Shown: positions 43,115-54,626, counted from the first letter of the stretch. The stretch is 64,000 nucleotides of DNA from Lacisediminihabitans sp046156175 (GCF_046156175.1 NZ_JAYLVL010000002.1:248001-312000); one strand, 5' to 3'. Notes: generated by a model from the letters alone, not told the origin. Numbers and translations are program-made.

Positions 43115-43840
43115 TCACCCCCGACGGCGCAGCGCGTTCTCCACGGAGGATCGCACGAGAGGGCCGAGCACGGCGCCCGGCATCTCGATACCGATCGAGG
43201 CGAGGAGACCCGTCGCCTGGTCGACGATCGCGCTCGAGAAGCTCGTAGCCGTGGCGATCGCCTCGGCGTAGGCGGCGCGATCGTCCTCCGCGATGATGAT
43301 CGGCTCGCCGCCCATCTCCACGACGAGCGCCTGCCCGATCGGCTGCACCGGGCCGGGTGCGGTCACCGCGAAATAGGCGCCGACGAGCTGCGCGATGTCG
43401 ATGGTGGTGCCCGTGAAGGAGACGGCGGGATGGATGGCGAGGGGGATGACCCCCGCAGCGACGGCCGGAGCGAGCACCGCCGTTCCGTATTCGGCCGCGG
43501 TGTGCAGCACCAGCTGTCCCGGCTGCCACGCTCCCGTGGAAGCGAGCCCGGCCACCAGCGCCGGGAGCTCCGCAGCCGGCACCGCGAGGATCACCAGTTC
43601 GCTGCGTTCGATGATCGACGGCACGTCGAGAATGGGCACGCCATGCAGCATCGCCTCGGCGCGTTCACGGCTGGACTCCGAGATCGCGGAGATTCCGACG
43701 ACGGCATGTCCGGCCCCCGCGAGCGCTGCGCCGAGCACGGGGCCGACCCGACCGGCGCCGATGATCCCGATGCCGAGTCGACCCGACCGGCGCCGGGCAT
43801 CCTCCTCGCGGTCTGCGGCGGGAACCGAATCGAAGCTCAT
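43115..43840 (-). CDS. Rossmann-like oxidoreductase with DUF2520 domain
   Basis: A 241-residue protein: an N-terminal NAD(P)-binding fold (LGIGIIGAGRVGPVLGAALAG, read as GIIGAGRVGPVLG) and a helical C-terminal part typical of DUF2520. HPAVSFTGTTIDIAQL and EMGGEPIIIAEDDRAAYAEA are characteristic. This family usually lies just upstream of panC, as here, and may act as a ketopantoate reductase substitute. That role is a proposal. ATG 43840 overlaps the PH-domain gene stop. Confidence 0.83.
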   Translation of the reverse strand: MSFDSVPAADREEDARRRSGRLGIGIIGAGRVGPVLGAALAGAGHAVVGISAISESSRERAEAMLHGVPILDVPSIIERSELVILAVPAAELPALVAGLASTGAWQPGQLVLHTAAEYGTAVLAPAVAAGVIPLAIHPAVSFTGTTIDIAQLVGAYFAVTAPGPVQPIGQALVVEMGGEPIIIAEDDRAAYAEAIATATSFSSAIVDQATGLLASIGIEMPGAVLGPLVRSSVENALRRRG

Positions 43841-45390
43841 GCGGGGAGCTCCCCGGATCGCCAGCGGTGCGAGGTGTCGGCTTGGCCGGCGCGAACGGCG
43901 AGGTCGGAGACCTCTGCGAAGAACGCGAGGGCGGCGCCCTGGTCGACGGCGCCGAGCTCGGCGGTGATGGGGCCGTGAACGGTGTGCAGGTGCACGGAGG
44001 CGAGGCGCAGTCGTCGCAGCAGCGGCCCCTGATGCAGCCCGACACTCTGCAGCCGCGGCTGCGGCACGATGATCAGTCGGCGCCAGATCGCTCCCTTGCG
44101 CAGCACGAGCGATCCGGGCACTATCGCGAATCCGTTGCGTCTCCAGGAGAACGGGCGAAGCCATGCTGCGCGCCGCGGCGAGTTCGTGAAACCGTCGGCG
44201 CCCCTCGAGGTCATCCCGCTCTCGATGAAATGGCTGGTCTCATCTCCGATGAAGTCCGGAAGCATGAGCCCCAGCACCGCGGTGACATCCGCAAGGTTGC
44301 CCACGGGCAGGATGGTCGTGTTCGCCTGGTTCGCCGAGCCGCGGCTCGAGGTGTGGCTCGCCCGGTTGACCCGGATCTGCCACCAGCCGGCCGGCCGCCA
44401 GAGCAGCGGCTGGCTGACCTCGATGGAGTGGATGCGACCGGGCGGCAGGGTCTCGTTGCTGGTGGAGAACAGTCCGAACCCGACCCGCACGCCATCCGGT
44501 GTCCCGGCGATCGTGTAGCGGAGCGACTGGGAGAACTTGCGGGCGTAGTACCCGCCGAAACCGATGACGCTCGGGAGTGCGAAGAACAGCACGAAGAAGT
44601 CACCGCTCAGCGAGATCCAGATCGTGGCACCGATGACCACGAGCACCGCGATCACCGTTCCGGTGCCGAGGAACATCGACCCGAACAGCCGGCCGAGGTG
44701 GATCTTCACGACGGACTCCGGCGGAGCGGCATCCGGGTCGAGTTCGGGGGCGAGCAGTTCGTTCACCCTCCGGTCGATCAGGGAACCCGTCACCACTGCG
44801 GCCACCTTCTCGGCCGCCCGGGTTCCGGAGGCACGGCGCAGGATCTCCCGGCGCAGGTCGTCCGCCGCCGCCGAGCTGAGGTAGGAGAGCTGCACGTTGG
44901 CGTCGTTGCCGGCCTGGCTGATCTCGAGCTTCGCCGCGCCGAACAGCCGCGAAATGAAGGGGCGCACGATGTTGATGCCCTGGATGCGGTCGAGCCGCGC
45001 CTTGCGGTTCGTGCGGAAGAGGATGCCCGAACGCACCTCCACCACCTCGCTGGTGATGCGGAAGGTATGCATGCGCCAGGAGACATAGAAGCCCGAAATC
45101 AGCACGACCAGCAGCAGCGCGACGCCCCCGAGCACCTGCAGGATGATGCCGTGGCTCACGACGTAGTCCACCGGATCCCCGCCGTCGTCGAACCGCGGCA
45201 GGAACATGCCGAGCAGCCGTTCCCGCAGGTTGCTGACCACGTAGCCCAGCACGACGATCAGTGCGAAGCCGCCCTTGAGCAACGGCGTGGCCGGATGGAG
45301 ACGATGCCACTCGCCGTCGGTGAGCCGCGCGATCACTTCCGGCACAGCCGCCGGCGCCGCTGCGGGCACCGAGATCTCGGGTTCGCTCAC
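43837..45390 (-). CDS. Membrane protein with bacterial PH domains (YdbT-like)
   Basis: A 517-residue protein. Two N-terminal membrane helices (about residues 38-58 and 82-110) precede repeated bPH_2 domains: the first at about 115-185 (FRITSEVVEVRSGILFRTNRK), a second after another hydrophobic pair (about 240-370) and a third near the C-terminus. GTG 45390 overlaps the stop of the smaller PH gene. The pair matches YdbS/YdbT of Bacillus, which influence envelope stress resistance. Confidence 0.85.
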   Translation of the reverse strand: MSEPEISVPAAAPAAVPEVIARLTDGEWHRLHPATPLLKGGFALIVVLGYVVSNLRERLLGMFLPRFDDGGDPVDYVVSHGIILQVLGGVALLLVVLISGFYVSWRMHTFRITSEVVEVRSGILFRTNRKARLDRIQGINIVRPFISRLFGAAKLEISQAGNDANVQLSYLSSAAADDLRREILRRASGTRAAEKVAAVVTGSLIDRRVNELLAPELDPDAAPPESVVKIHLGRLFGSMFLGTGTVIAVLVVIGATIWISLSGDFFVLFFALPSVIGFGGYYARKFSQSLRYTIAGTPDGVRVGFGLFSTSNETLPPGRIHSIEVSQPLLWRPAGWWQIRVNRASHTSSRGSANQANTTILPVGNLADVTAVLGLMLPDFIGDETSHFIESGMTSRGADGFTNSPRRAAWLRPFSWRRNGFAIVPGSLVLRKGAIWRRLIIVPQPRLQSVGLHQGPLLRRLRLASVHLHTVHGPITAELGAVDQGAALAFFAEVSDLAVRAGQADTSHRWRSGELPA

Positions 45391-45866
45391 AGTCCCGCCC
45401 TGCGACTCTCCGCAAGCGACACCAGATGGTCGCGCAACTCCTCGGCCTCCGCCTCGGGGAGACCGGGGATCGTCACCCCCGCGGCGGCGGCGGCGGTCAC
45501 GAACTTGAGTTCGCTCAGCCCCAGCCCGCGGGCGATCGGGCCCCGGTTGATGTCGACGAGCTGCATGCGCCCGTAGGGCACCGCCACGAAGCGCTGCCAC
45601 ATGATGCCGCGGCGGAACAGCAGATCATCCTCTCGCAGCTGGTAGCCGATGGACCGCACCCGCCGCGGGGTCAGTGCGAGGTTCACGATCGAGATGGTCG
45701 CGAGCACGCCGAGCACCACCACGGGAATCCAGACCTGCAGCAGGAACATGATGACCCCCGCCGCAAGCACCACCACGAGGAATCCGGCGCCACCGACCAG
45801 TTCGACCCAGACGAGCCGGGGGGAAACGCGCCGCCAGGTCACGCCGGGGAGTTCGAGTCGATCCAT
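45387..45866 (-). CDS. PH-domain membrane protein (YdbS-like)
   Basis: A 159-residue protein with two membrane helices (about residues 20-60) and one bPH_2 domain (RSIGYQLREDDLLFRRGIMWQ, read as YQLREDDLLFRRG). It is the partner of the larger PH protein. ATG 45866 has AGGG at eight bases; a GTG nine bases earlier is less likely. Confidence 0.85.
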   Translation of the reverse strand: MDRLELPGVTWRRVSPRLVWVELVGGAGFLVVVLAAGVIMFLLQVWIPVVVLGVLATISIVNLALTPRRVRSIGYQLREDDLLFRRGIMWQRFVAVPYGRMQLVDINRGPIARGLGLSELKFVTAAAAAGVTIPGLPEAEAEELRDHLVSLAESRRAGL

Positions 45867-45876
45867 GGTGCCCACC

Positions 45877-46359
45877 CTACGGCCGAACCCTCACGGTGCG
45901 GCCGCTCTCGTCGTCATCGTCGTCGTCCGGCGGGATCGTGCACATGCTCTCGGCGATCAGCCCGCCGGCCAGCAGGCCGGCCGCCCCGACGAGCGTGACC
46001 ACCGCCTGCGCGACCGAGCCGAAGCCGGGCACCACCGAGCGGCTGAGGAGGTAGACCAGCACCCCGGCACCGAAGCCGGCAATCAGCGAACCGCCCAAGG
46101 CGCTCGCCTTGGAGAGCACGAGCACCCGGGTCGAGTAGAACGGGTCGATCGGCTGGGAGGCCTTGCCCCGGGTCAGCCGACGGATCGGCAGAGCAAGCAC
46201 CACCACCATCACGCCGATGGCAAGGAGAGCGATCCCGAGGGTGAGCGGCGGCAGCACGATCGGGCGACCGGAGGCGGCGAGCGCGGCCTCGACCAGTCCG
46301 CCCGCGACGCCACCGATCAGCGCGAGCAGTATGAGGGTCGCGGCATTCGTGCGTTTCAT
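45877..46359 (-). CDS. DUF3180 membrane protein
   Basis: A 160-residue protein with four membrane helices and a conserved middle loop (RRLTRGKASQPIDPFYSTRVLVLSKA, key part IDPFYSTRVLVLSKASA). It ends in an acidic run (PPDDDDDDES). DUF3180 proteins are found in the folate cluster of many actinobacteria; the function is unknown. Confidence 0.87.
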   Translation of the reverse strand: MKRTNAATLILLALIGGVAGGLVEAALAASGRPIVLPPLTLGIALLAIGVMVVVLALPIRRLTRGKASQPIDPFYSTRVLVLSKASALGGSLIAGFGAGVLVYLLSRSVVPGFGSVAQAVVTLVGAAGLLAGGLIAESMCTIPPDDDDDDESGRTVRVRP

Positions 46360-46372
46360 GGGCTTTGTCGTT

Positions 46373-46900
46373 TCATGATCGATCCCACAGGGGCGCGGCG
46401 TCGTAGGCCCACACGTCATCGGAATCGGCGACGGCGAGCGCGTCGATGCGGCCATGCCCGCGCAGTGAGGCTTCCGCGTCCACCTGCAGCCACGGCACGA
46501 TCACGAACGCCCGCTCCCAGGCCCGCGGATGCGGCAGGGAGAGGTCATCCGAGTCCCGCTCCATCCCGCCGAAGTCGATGATGTCGAGGTCGAGGGTGCG
46601 GTCGCCCCAGCGCTCGACCCGCACGCGCCCGTGGTCCGCTTCAATGCGATTCAGCTCCACGAGCAGCGCCTCCGGGTGCAGGGCGCTCTGCACGAGCATC
46701 ACCGCGTTGAGGTAGGCGGGGGCCTCGGCATCCGTTCCGGTCGGCTTCACGGCCTGCGATTGCACGATGCCCGATACCGCGGTCACGCTGATCCCATCGA
46801 GGGCGGCGATGTCGTGCACGGCGGCGCGCAGGTTCTCCTCGCGATCCCCGAGGTTGGAGCCGAGCGCGATAACGGCAGGGAGCACGATCCGACGCCTCAC
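46373..46900 (-). CDS. folK: 2-amino-4-hydroxy-6-hydroxymethyldihydropteridine diphosphokinase
   Basis: A 175-residue HPPK with AVIALGSNLGDREENLRAAV and the signature RVERWGDRTLDLDIIDFG. The histidine and aspartate residues of the active loop are present (SLPHPRAWERAFVIVPW). It pyrophosphorylates the pterin before FolP. The start is GTG 46900, which overlaps the folB stop. Confidence 0.95.
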   Translation of the reverse strand: MRRRIVLPAVIALGSNLGDREENLRAAVHDIAALDGISVTAVSGIVQSQAVKPTGTDAEAPAYLNAVMLVQSALHPEALLVELNRIEADHGRVRVERWGDRTLDLDIIDFGGMERDSDDLSLPHPRAWERAFVIVPWLQVDAEASLRGHGRIDALAVADSDDVWAYDAAPLWDRS

Positions 46901-47292
46901 GACGGAGACCCGGCCGGGCGACTGCGGGTGATGGTCACCGAGACATCACCGAACGGCACGGTGATCGGCGCGGCTGGCTTGTGAATCGTGACCGTGACAC
47001 TTTCGGCGCGCTCATAGCCCAAGGCGATCGCCGCGACCCGTTCGGCAACGGTCTCGATGAGGTCAACCGCGTCGGCCTGGACTGCCGCGTACACGGCCTC
47101 GGCGAGCTCGCCGTAGTGGATGGTCTTGGTCACGTCGTCGGACGCGGCAGCCGGCGCGAGATCCACGGCGATCTCGAGGTCGATGACGAACTCCTGGCCG
47201 TTCTCCCGCTCGAAATCCAACACACCGTGGTGGGCGAAGATGCGCAATCCGGTGAGGCGGATGGTGTCTCCGGGCAGTGCTCGGTCGCTCAT
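46897..47292 (-). CDS. folB: Dihydroneopterin aldolase
   Basis: A 131-residue enzyme with LTGLRIFAHHGVLDFERENGQEF (conserved glycine/histidine start) and VDLIETVAERVA, the segment that carries the catalytic glutamate. It converts dihydroneopterin to 6-hydroxymethyldihydropterin. The overlaps on both sides are four bases. Confidence 0.95.
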   Translation of the reverse strand: MSDRALPGDTIRLTGLRIFAHHGVLDFERENGQEFVIDLEIAVDLAPAAASDDVTKTIHYGELAEAVYAAVQADAVDLIETVAERVAAIALGYERAESVTVTIHKPAAPITVPFGDVSVTITRSRPAGSPS

Positions 47293-48140
47293 GGCTGCAT
47301 CGCCTCCCACACGTCGAGGGCGTCCCTGGTGGCCGCCACATTGTGAACTCGCACTCCCCACACCCCGGCCTGCGCGGCGAGGGCGCTGATGGTCGCGGTG
47401 GCGGGGTCGCGCGCAGAGGTCGGGGCATCCGGCGGCACGAGCGCCCCGAGGAATCTCTTGCGGGAGGCCCCGATCAACACCGGGTACCCGATGGTGTTGA
47501 GGGCGGCGATGTTGGACAGCAGCTGCCAGTTCTGCTCGGCGGTCTTCGCGAACCCGATGCCGGGATCGAGGATGATGCGATCCGGCCGCACCCCGTTGAC
47601 GATGAGTTCGGCGACGCGGTTCTTCAGCTCGTTGCGCACGTCACGCAGCACGTTGCCGTAGTTGGTGCTCGGCCGGCTCGTGTCACCCGGTGCGTTCGGT
47701 CCGCGCCAGTGGCTGGCGATGAAGTGCAGCCCGGTCTCGGCCACCACCCGCGCCATACCGGAATCGGCCAGTCCCGCCGAGACGTCGTTGATGATCACCG
47801 CGCCGAGTTCTGCCGCCGCCCGGGCTGTCGACGCATTCATGGTGTCGACGCTCACCGGGATTCCGCGATCGGCGAGCGCCTCGATCACCGGCAGCACGCG
47901 GCGCTGTTCCTCGATGGCCGACACGCGTTCCGCCCCCGGGCGGGTCGACTCTCCGCCGACATCCACGAGCTGTGCCCCGGCCGAGACCAGCTCCTCGGCG
48001 TGCGCGACCGCGGAATCCAGCTCGAGGTAGTCTCCGCCGTCGCTGAACGAGTCGGGGGTCACGTTGACGATGCCCATGATTCGGGGGCGGGTGAGGCCGA
48101 TCGGGCGGTAGGGCCGCAGGGAGACGAGTTCAACACTCAC
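47289..48140 (-). CDS. folP: Dihydropteroate synthase
   Basis: A 283-residue barrel enzyme. GIVNVTPDSFSDGGDYLE, DVGGESTRPGA, PVSVDTMNASTARAAAELGA, DPGIGFAKT and GASRKRFLG are the DHPS motifs. It condenses the pterin pyrophosphate with p-aminobenzoate. GTG 48140 overlaps the folE stop. Confidence 0.96.
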   Translation of the reverse strand: MSVELVSLRPYRPIGLTRPRIMGIVNVTPDSFSDGGDYLELDSAVAHAEELVSAGAQLVDVGGESTRPGAERVSAIEEQRRVLPVIEALADRGIPVSVDTMNASTARAAAELGAVIINDVSAGLADSGMARVVAETGLHFIASHWRGPNAPGDTSRPSTNYGNVLRDVRNELKNRVAELIVNGVRPDRIILDPGIGFAKTAEQNWQLLSNIAALNTIGYPVLIGASRKRFLGALVPPDAPTSARDPATATISALAAQAGVWGVRVHNVAATRDALDVWEAMQP

Positions 48141-48715
48141 GCGGGCACTCCGATCAGCGCCATGATCTCGGCGCGCTCGACGGGCTCGGAGAGGATGCCT
48201 CGGCTCGCGAGGGTGACCGTCGTGCTGCGGGTCTGGCGGCCCCCGCGCGCCGTGACGCAGCCGTGGGTTGCGTCGAGCACCACGAGCACGCCGCGGGCAT
48301 CGAGCCCGGTCTGGAGGGCATCCGCGATCTCCTCGGTGAGGCGCTCCTGCAGCTGAGGGCGCGCGGCGAGCGTCTCGACGACCTGCGGGAGAGCCCCGAG
48401 CCCGACGATGCGGTCCTTCGGGAGGTAGGCGACATGAGCGACCCCGGTGAACGGCAGCAGGTGGTGTTCGCACATGGACCGGAACTCGATATCGCGAAGC
48501 AGCACGAGCTCGCCGATCTCCGACGAGTCCGCCGTGAAGTCCGCGCTCGGGGCGAGGTGGTCGAGCGGATCCTGCGCGAGCCCGGCGAAGAACTCGCCGT
48601 AGGACTGCGCGATCCGCTTCGGCGTGCTCGCCAGGCCTGGCCGTGCCGGATCCTCGCCGATTGCGGCGAGGATCTCGAGCACGGCAGCCTCGATCCGTGC
48701 GGTATCGATACTCAC
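48137..48715 (-). CDS. folE: GTP cyclohydrolase I
   Basis: A 192-residue enzyme with zinc ligands in SMCEHHLLPFTGVAHVAYLP and a later cysteine and histidine in DATHGCVTARGG. It begins the folate pathway from GTP. It lies 35 bases after ftsH, so it is probably expressed with it. Confidence 0.96.
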   Translation of the reverse strand: MSIDTARIEAAVLEILAAIGEDPARPGLASTPKRIAQSYGEFFAGLAQDPLDHLAPSADFTADSSEIGELVLLRDIEFRSMCEHHLLPFTGVAHVAYLPKDRIVGLGALPQVVETLAARPQLQERLTEEIADALQTGLDARGVLVVLDATHGCVTARGGRQTRSTTVTLASRGILSEPVERAEIMALIGVPA

Positions 48716-48750
48716 GTGTACGAGCGTAGAGGGATGCGAACGTGGATGGA

Positions 48751-50748
<1,998 letters not shown>

Positions 50749-50881
50749 AGTGTTCCGGGGCTCACGCCCGGCACCTTTCTGACGAAGAATGTGTCGCCAA
50801 GGCTACCCGAGCAGTACTGGGTGGCTGCTGCATGTTTGCCGTGGGCGTAATCCACGCCAGCGGTGATATCGAGGCCCGGCG

Positions 50882-51433
50882 CTACGCGTAGACGTGGGGA
50901 GCGAGCACGCCGATGTCCCGGTAGTTGCGGTACTTCTCCGCGTAGTCGAGTCCGTAACCCACCACGAAGGCGTTCGGGATCTCGAATCCGACATACCGCA
51001 CGTCGACGGCGAGCTTGGCGGCTGCCGGCTTGCGCAACAGCGCGCAGATCTCCACGGAGTCCGCGCCGCGCATGCCGAGGTTTGCCCGCAGCCACGACAG
51101 GGTGAGGCCGGAGTCGATGATGTCCTCGACGATGAGCACCTTGCGGCCGTGCAGGTCGGTGTCGAGGTCCTTGAGGATGCGCACGACGCCGGATGATTCG
51201 GTGCCCGAGCCATAGGACGACACGGCCATCCAGTCCATCTCGATCGGCAGGGTGAGCTCGCGGGCCAGGTCGGCCATCACCATCACGGCGCCCCGGAGCA
51301 CTCCCACAAGGAGCAGGCGCTCACCGGCGTAGTCCGCCTCGATTCGGCGGGCGAGCTCGGCGATCTTGTCGCGGATCTCCTGCTCGGTGATGAGCACGCT
51401 CTCGAGGTCATCGGCGATGTCGCTGTATTCCAT
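50882..51433 (-). CDS. hpt: Hypoxanthine phosphoribosyltransferase
   Basis: A 183-residue type I phosphoribosyltransferase with VLIVEDIIDSGLTLSWL (PRPP-binding loop) and FVVGYGLDYAEKYRNYRDIGVL. It salvages hypoxanthine and guanine. The tilS-hpt-ftsH order is widespread in Gram-positive bacteria. Confidence 0.96.
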   Translation of the reverse strand: MEYSDIADDLESVLITEQEIRDKIAELARRIEADYAGERLLLVGVLRGAVMVMADLARELTLPIEMDWMAVSSYGSGTESSGVVRILKDLDTDLHGRKVLIVEDIIDSGLTLSWLRANLGMRGADSVEICALLRKPAAAKLAVDVRYVGFEIPNAFVVGYGLDYAEKYRNYRDIGVLAPHVYA

Positions 51434-51445
51434 TGCCCCATTCTT

Positions 51446-52516
51446 TCATCGGCCGGGCTCCGAGCGTGTCGACCGGAAGTGCAACAGCCCGCCGACCCGC
51501 TCCGCGCTGATGCCCGGGAGGTCGATGGCCGACTGCCCGCGCCAATCGGTCACGAGGCGCGACACCTCGAGGGTCTGCGAACGGCTGAGGCTCACCCCGA
51601 ACTCGGCGAGCACTGTGGCACGGATGATGCGCTGCCGCAGCGCCGGCGGGTTATGCTCGAGCGCACGAGCCGCGAGCGAGATGCCTGCTTCGGCGTGGTC
51701 GGCCAGCTCTTCGAGCTGGTCCGCGGCGAACTGGTCCAGCGCGTCGGTGTCTTCGCGTGCGAGGTCCGCGGTGCGGGCGAGCGCTGCCGCGAAGCCCGGG
51801 CCGAGCTCACGTTCGAGCATCGGCAGCACAGTCTTTCGCACGCGTACCCGGGAGAATCGCTCGTCATCGTTCTGCGGATCATTCCACGGCTCGAGCCCGG
51901 AGTCGGCGCAGAACCGCACGGTCGTCGCGCGGGTGACCGCGAGCAGAGGGCGCCGGTAGAGGCCGGCCACCGCCGCCATGCCGGTGATGCTTCCTGGCCC
52001 ACTTCCGCGCGCCAGCCCGAGCAACACCGACTCGGCCTGGTCGTCGAGAGTGTGCCCGAGCAGCACAGTGGATGCCCCGGAGTCCCGGGCGGCCTCCGCC
52101 AGCGCCGCATACCGGGCATCTCTCGCGGCGGCCTCCGGTCCCCCGGAGCCGCCGACGGTCACGGTTGCCACGATCACCGGCTCGAGTCCGAGGTCACGGG
52201 CCTGCCGGGCGACCCGAGCCGCGACATCCGCCGACCCGGCCTGCAGCCCGTGGTCCACAATCACCGCTCCGGCACGGATGCCCGCCCGGGGTGCCTCGAA
52301 CGCGGTCGCGGCGGCGAGCGCCAGCGAATCGGGTCCGCCGCTGAGCGCGACGAGTACCCCGCCCGAAAGTGCAGGACATTCGTCGCCAAGCAGGGGTTCT
52401 GCGCGCACGACCGGGGCGTTTCGTGTCGAATCTCCAGCGTTTTGGGAGGGGAGGCACGCGCGCACCGCGGAGCGCACATCGGCGATCGCGGGAGTCAGGC
52501 GGGGGCGTGTGCTCAT
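51446..52516 (-). CDS. tilS: tRNA(Ile)-lysidine synthetase
   Basis: A 356-residue N-type ATP pyrophosphatase. The PP-loop is VALSGGPDSLALAAA; further motifs are VIVDHGLQ, LLGHTLDDQAESVLL and a substrate-binding C-terminal domain. It modifies the C34 of tRNA-Ile(CAU). The open N-terminus to 52516 is about 20-30 residues longer than in many orthologues. Confidence 0.94.
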   Translation of the reverse strand: MSTRPRLTPAIADVRSAVRACLPSQNAGDSTRNAPVVRAEPLLGDECPALSGGVLVALSGGPDSLALAAATAFEAPRAGIRAGAVIVDHGLQAGSADVAARVARQARDLGLEPVIVATVTVGGSGGPEAAARDARYAALAEAARDSGASTVLLGHTLDDQAESVLLGLARGSGPGSITGMAAVAGLYRRPLLAVTRATTVRFCADSGLEPWNDPQNDDERFSRVRVRKTVLPMLERELGPGFAAALARTADLAREDTDALDQFAADQLEELADHAEAGISLAARALEHNPPALRQRIIRATVLAEFGVSLSRSQTLEVSRLVTDWRGQSAIDLPGISAERVGGLLHFRSTRSEPGR

Positions 52517-52562
52517 CCGATAACGTTATTGCGTCATCCACCGAACACGAGGAGCGCCCCCT

Positions 52563-53057
52563 ATGGCCAGCTACGACGCGATCATCGAGATCCCCAAGGG
52601 CAGCAAGAACAAGTACGAGGTGGATCACGTCACCGGTCGCGTCTTCCTCGACCGGGTGCTGTTCACCGGGTTCGTCTACCCGACCGACTATGGCTTCTTC
52701 GAGAACACCCTCGGCCTCGACGGCGACCCGGTGGACGTGCTCGTGCTGCTCGACTACCCGCTTTTCCCGGGCGTCGGCCTGAAGGTGCGCCCGGTCGGCG
52801 TCTTCAACATGACGGACGACGGCGGTTCAGACGCCAAGGTGATCGCCGTGCAGGCGAAGGACCCGCGCTGGTCGTGGATTCAGGATGTCGACGACATCCC
52901 CGAGTACACGCGCAAGGAGATCGAGCACTTCTTCGAGCACTACAAGGACCTCGAGCCCGGCAAGTGGGTCAAGACCGAGGGCTGGGGCAACGCGGCCGAA
53001 GCCGAGGCCATCGTGCAGGCCGGCATCACCAAGCTCGCCGAAGAGGGCTCTCACTAG
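52563..53057 (+). CDS. ppa: Inorganic pyrophosphatase, family I
   Basis: A 164-residue soluble pyrophosphatase with EIPKGSKNKYEVDHVTGRV, YPTDYGFFENTLGLDGDPVDV (aspartate cluster) and LKVRPVGVFNMTDDGG. It is divergent from tilS with a 46-base gap. Confidence 0.97.
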   Translation: MASYDAIIEIPKGSKNKYEVDHVTGRVFLDRVLFTGFVYPTDYGFFENTLGLDGDPVDVLVLLDYPLFPGVGLKVRPVGVFNMTDDGGSDAKVIAVQAKDPRWSWIQDVDDIPEYTRKEIEHFFEHYKDLEPGKWVKTEGWGNAAEAEAIVQAGITKLAEEGSH

Positions 53058-53069
53058 TCAGACGAGATG

Positions 53070-53096
53070 GTCGGGCCCGGCACTGCCGGGCTCGAC
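53070..53096. terminator. Hairpin terminator between ppa and the first M23 peptidase gene
   Basis: GTCGGGCCCGGC and GCCGGGCTCGAC pair over 12 positions with one G-U pair and a 3-base loop. It lies between convergent genes and can serve both. Confidence 0.7.
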
Positions 53097-53114
53097 TACG
53101 GCCTCGAATGCCGC

Positions 53115-54479
53115 CTAGAACGACACTCCGCGAGCGGCCATGGACGGGGCGGCGTCGATTGCCACACCCTCGGGACGCACCTCGAAGTGCAGGTGGCACC
53201 CGGTTGAATTGCCGGTGCTGCCGACCTTCGCTATCTGCTGGCCCGCCTGCACCTGCTGGCCGGCCCGCACGAGGAATCCGCCGTTGACGATGTGGCCGTA
53301 GCCCGTCGACACGCCGTCGCCGTTGTTCATGAGGATGAAGTTGCCGTAACCGCCGTTGGGGCCAGCGAACGTGATCGTTCCGGAGTGAGCCGCGAAGATC
53401 GGCGAATTGCAACTGGCACCCAGGTCGGTGCCGGAATGCAGCGCCTCTTTGTGGCTGACGGGGTTGATGCGCCATCCGAAGGGGCTGGTCACGCGGCCGG
53501 CCGAGGGCCGCACCCATCCACTCGTGCTCGCGCTCGATCCGCCTCCGCCGATGCCGCCCGTCGACGGCGGATGCGCGGCGGCCCATTCCGCGGCGGCCTT
53601 GGCTGCGGCGGCCTCCTGGGCTGCTTTGAGCTTCTTGGCTTCTTCGGCGCGGTACTCCACGCCCTCGTTGTAGCCGGCCTCGGTGGTGGTGGAATTGGTG
53701 GCGAGGATGTCGCGCTGGGCCTCGAGCCTTCCCTTGTTGGCTTCCTGTTCGCTCAATGCGGCAGCGGCCTTCTCTGAGGCGATGTTGGCTTCTTCGAGCG
53801 CCTTCTGTGCCGTGGCCGCCAGCACCTTGAGGGCGTCCTTCGCGACATTGGCCTGGTCGGTAAGCGCCTGCGCGGAGTTGCCGTCCTGCGTGGCTTTGTC
53901 GTAGAGCCCCGCCGACTGGTCCTTCACCATGCTCGCGAGACCGAGCTGGGAGAGCAGGCTCTTCGACTCGCCCCCGTTGAAGAAGAGTCGCGCGGACAGG
54001 TCGCTGCCTCCGGCCCGGGCGAGACGCGCGGCGAGCTGGCCCGCCTGCTGCTTGGACTTCGCGGCTTTCGCCTGGGCGACATCCGCCTGCTTCTGCAGCT
54101 CGTCAGCCTTGAAAGACGACTCGTCGTACTTCTGCTGGGCGGACTGCCACTCGGCGCCCTTCTGCTCAGCAATGGCCTGGGTGGAGTCCACCTGGGACTG
54201 GAGTCCGGTGAGCAGCGCGTTCAGCTGGGCGATCTGCGCCTCTTTGGCCTTGACGTTGTTACGCGCCGCCTGCACGTCTGCCCAGGTCGGGTAGTCCGCG
54301 GCGAAGGCGGATTGGCCGGTCTGGCCCAGGATGGTGCCCGCGACCACGATGGCGAGGGCGGCCGCGATCGCGGTTACCCGAAAGGCCCTCGTGCCGATAG
54401 TGGATCGTGAGTCGCGCGTTTCTGCGGCATCTGCGGAAGGCGCCGAAACGGCCCGGTGGCCGAACAAAGTGGATTTCAT
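53115..54479 (-). CDS. Secreted M23 (LytM/NlpD-like) peptidase, paralogue 1
   Basis: A 454-residue exported protein. A hydrophobic export signal (about residues 33-61) precedes a long Ala/Gln/Lys-rich coiled coil (about 70-290). A C-terminal LytM domain follows, with the zinc ligands H and D in LHSGTDLGASCN and HLHFEVRPEG, and the catalytic histidine in GYGHIVNGG. All metal residues are present, so it may cleave peptidoglycan bridges. It is one of three adjacent paralogues. The start is ATG 54479 with GGGG upstream. Confidence 0.9.
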   Translation of the reverse strand: MKSTLFGHRAVSAPSADAAETRDSRSTIGTRAFRVTAIAAALAIVVAGTILGQTGQSAFAADYPTWADVQAARNNVKAKEAQIAQLNALLTGLQSQVDSTQAIAEQKGAEWQSAQQKYDESSFKADELQKQADVAQAKAAKSKQQAGQLAARLARAGGSDLSARLFFNGGESKSLLSQLGLASMVKDQSAGLYDKATQDGNSAQALTDQANVAKDALKVLAATAQKALEEANIASEKAAAALSEQEANKGRLEAQRDILATNSTTTEAGYNEGVEYRAEEAKKLKAAQEAAAAKAAAEWAAAHPPSTGGIGGGGSSASTSGWVRPSAGRVTSPFGWRINPVSHKEALHSGTDLGASCNSPIFAAHSGTITFAGPNGGYGNFILMNNGDGVSTGYGHIVNGGFLVRAGQQVQAGQQIAKVGSTGNSTGCHLHFEVRPEGVAIDAAPSMAARGVSF

Positions 54480-54532
54480 CAGTCCCCGAGTCGTTCCGCA
54501 GATCCCCCCGCGAACACCTGAATAGTCACATG

Positions 54533-54557
54533 AGTAACACTGTTAACATCTGTCACA
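54533..54557 (-). promoter_or_regulatory. Conserved block upstream of M23 paralogue 1
   Basis: AGTAACACTGTTAACA-N3-GTCACA is found 54 bases before this start and, unchanged outside the N3, before paralogue 2. The GTAAC/GTCAC repeats recall MtrA-type sites, but this is only resemblance. Confidence 0.55.
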
Positions 54558-54626
54558 GTAGCAAGGGGTCGGCAGACGCGCCAGTCCCACGAATGGGTGG
54601 GACCGCCCGCCGCCCGGGTGATCGGG

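Noticed and set aside
43867..45576. Long plus-strand frame opposite the PH-domain gene
   Set aside because: Low-complexity Arg/Glu/His-rich product, antisense to a conserved membrane protein.
51479..53287. Long plus-strand frame across tilS and ppa
   Set aside because: It covers tilS antisense and then ppa in another frame; both real genes have all their motifs.
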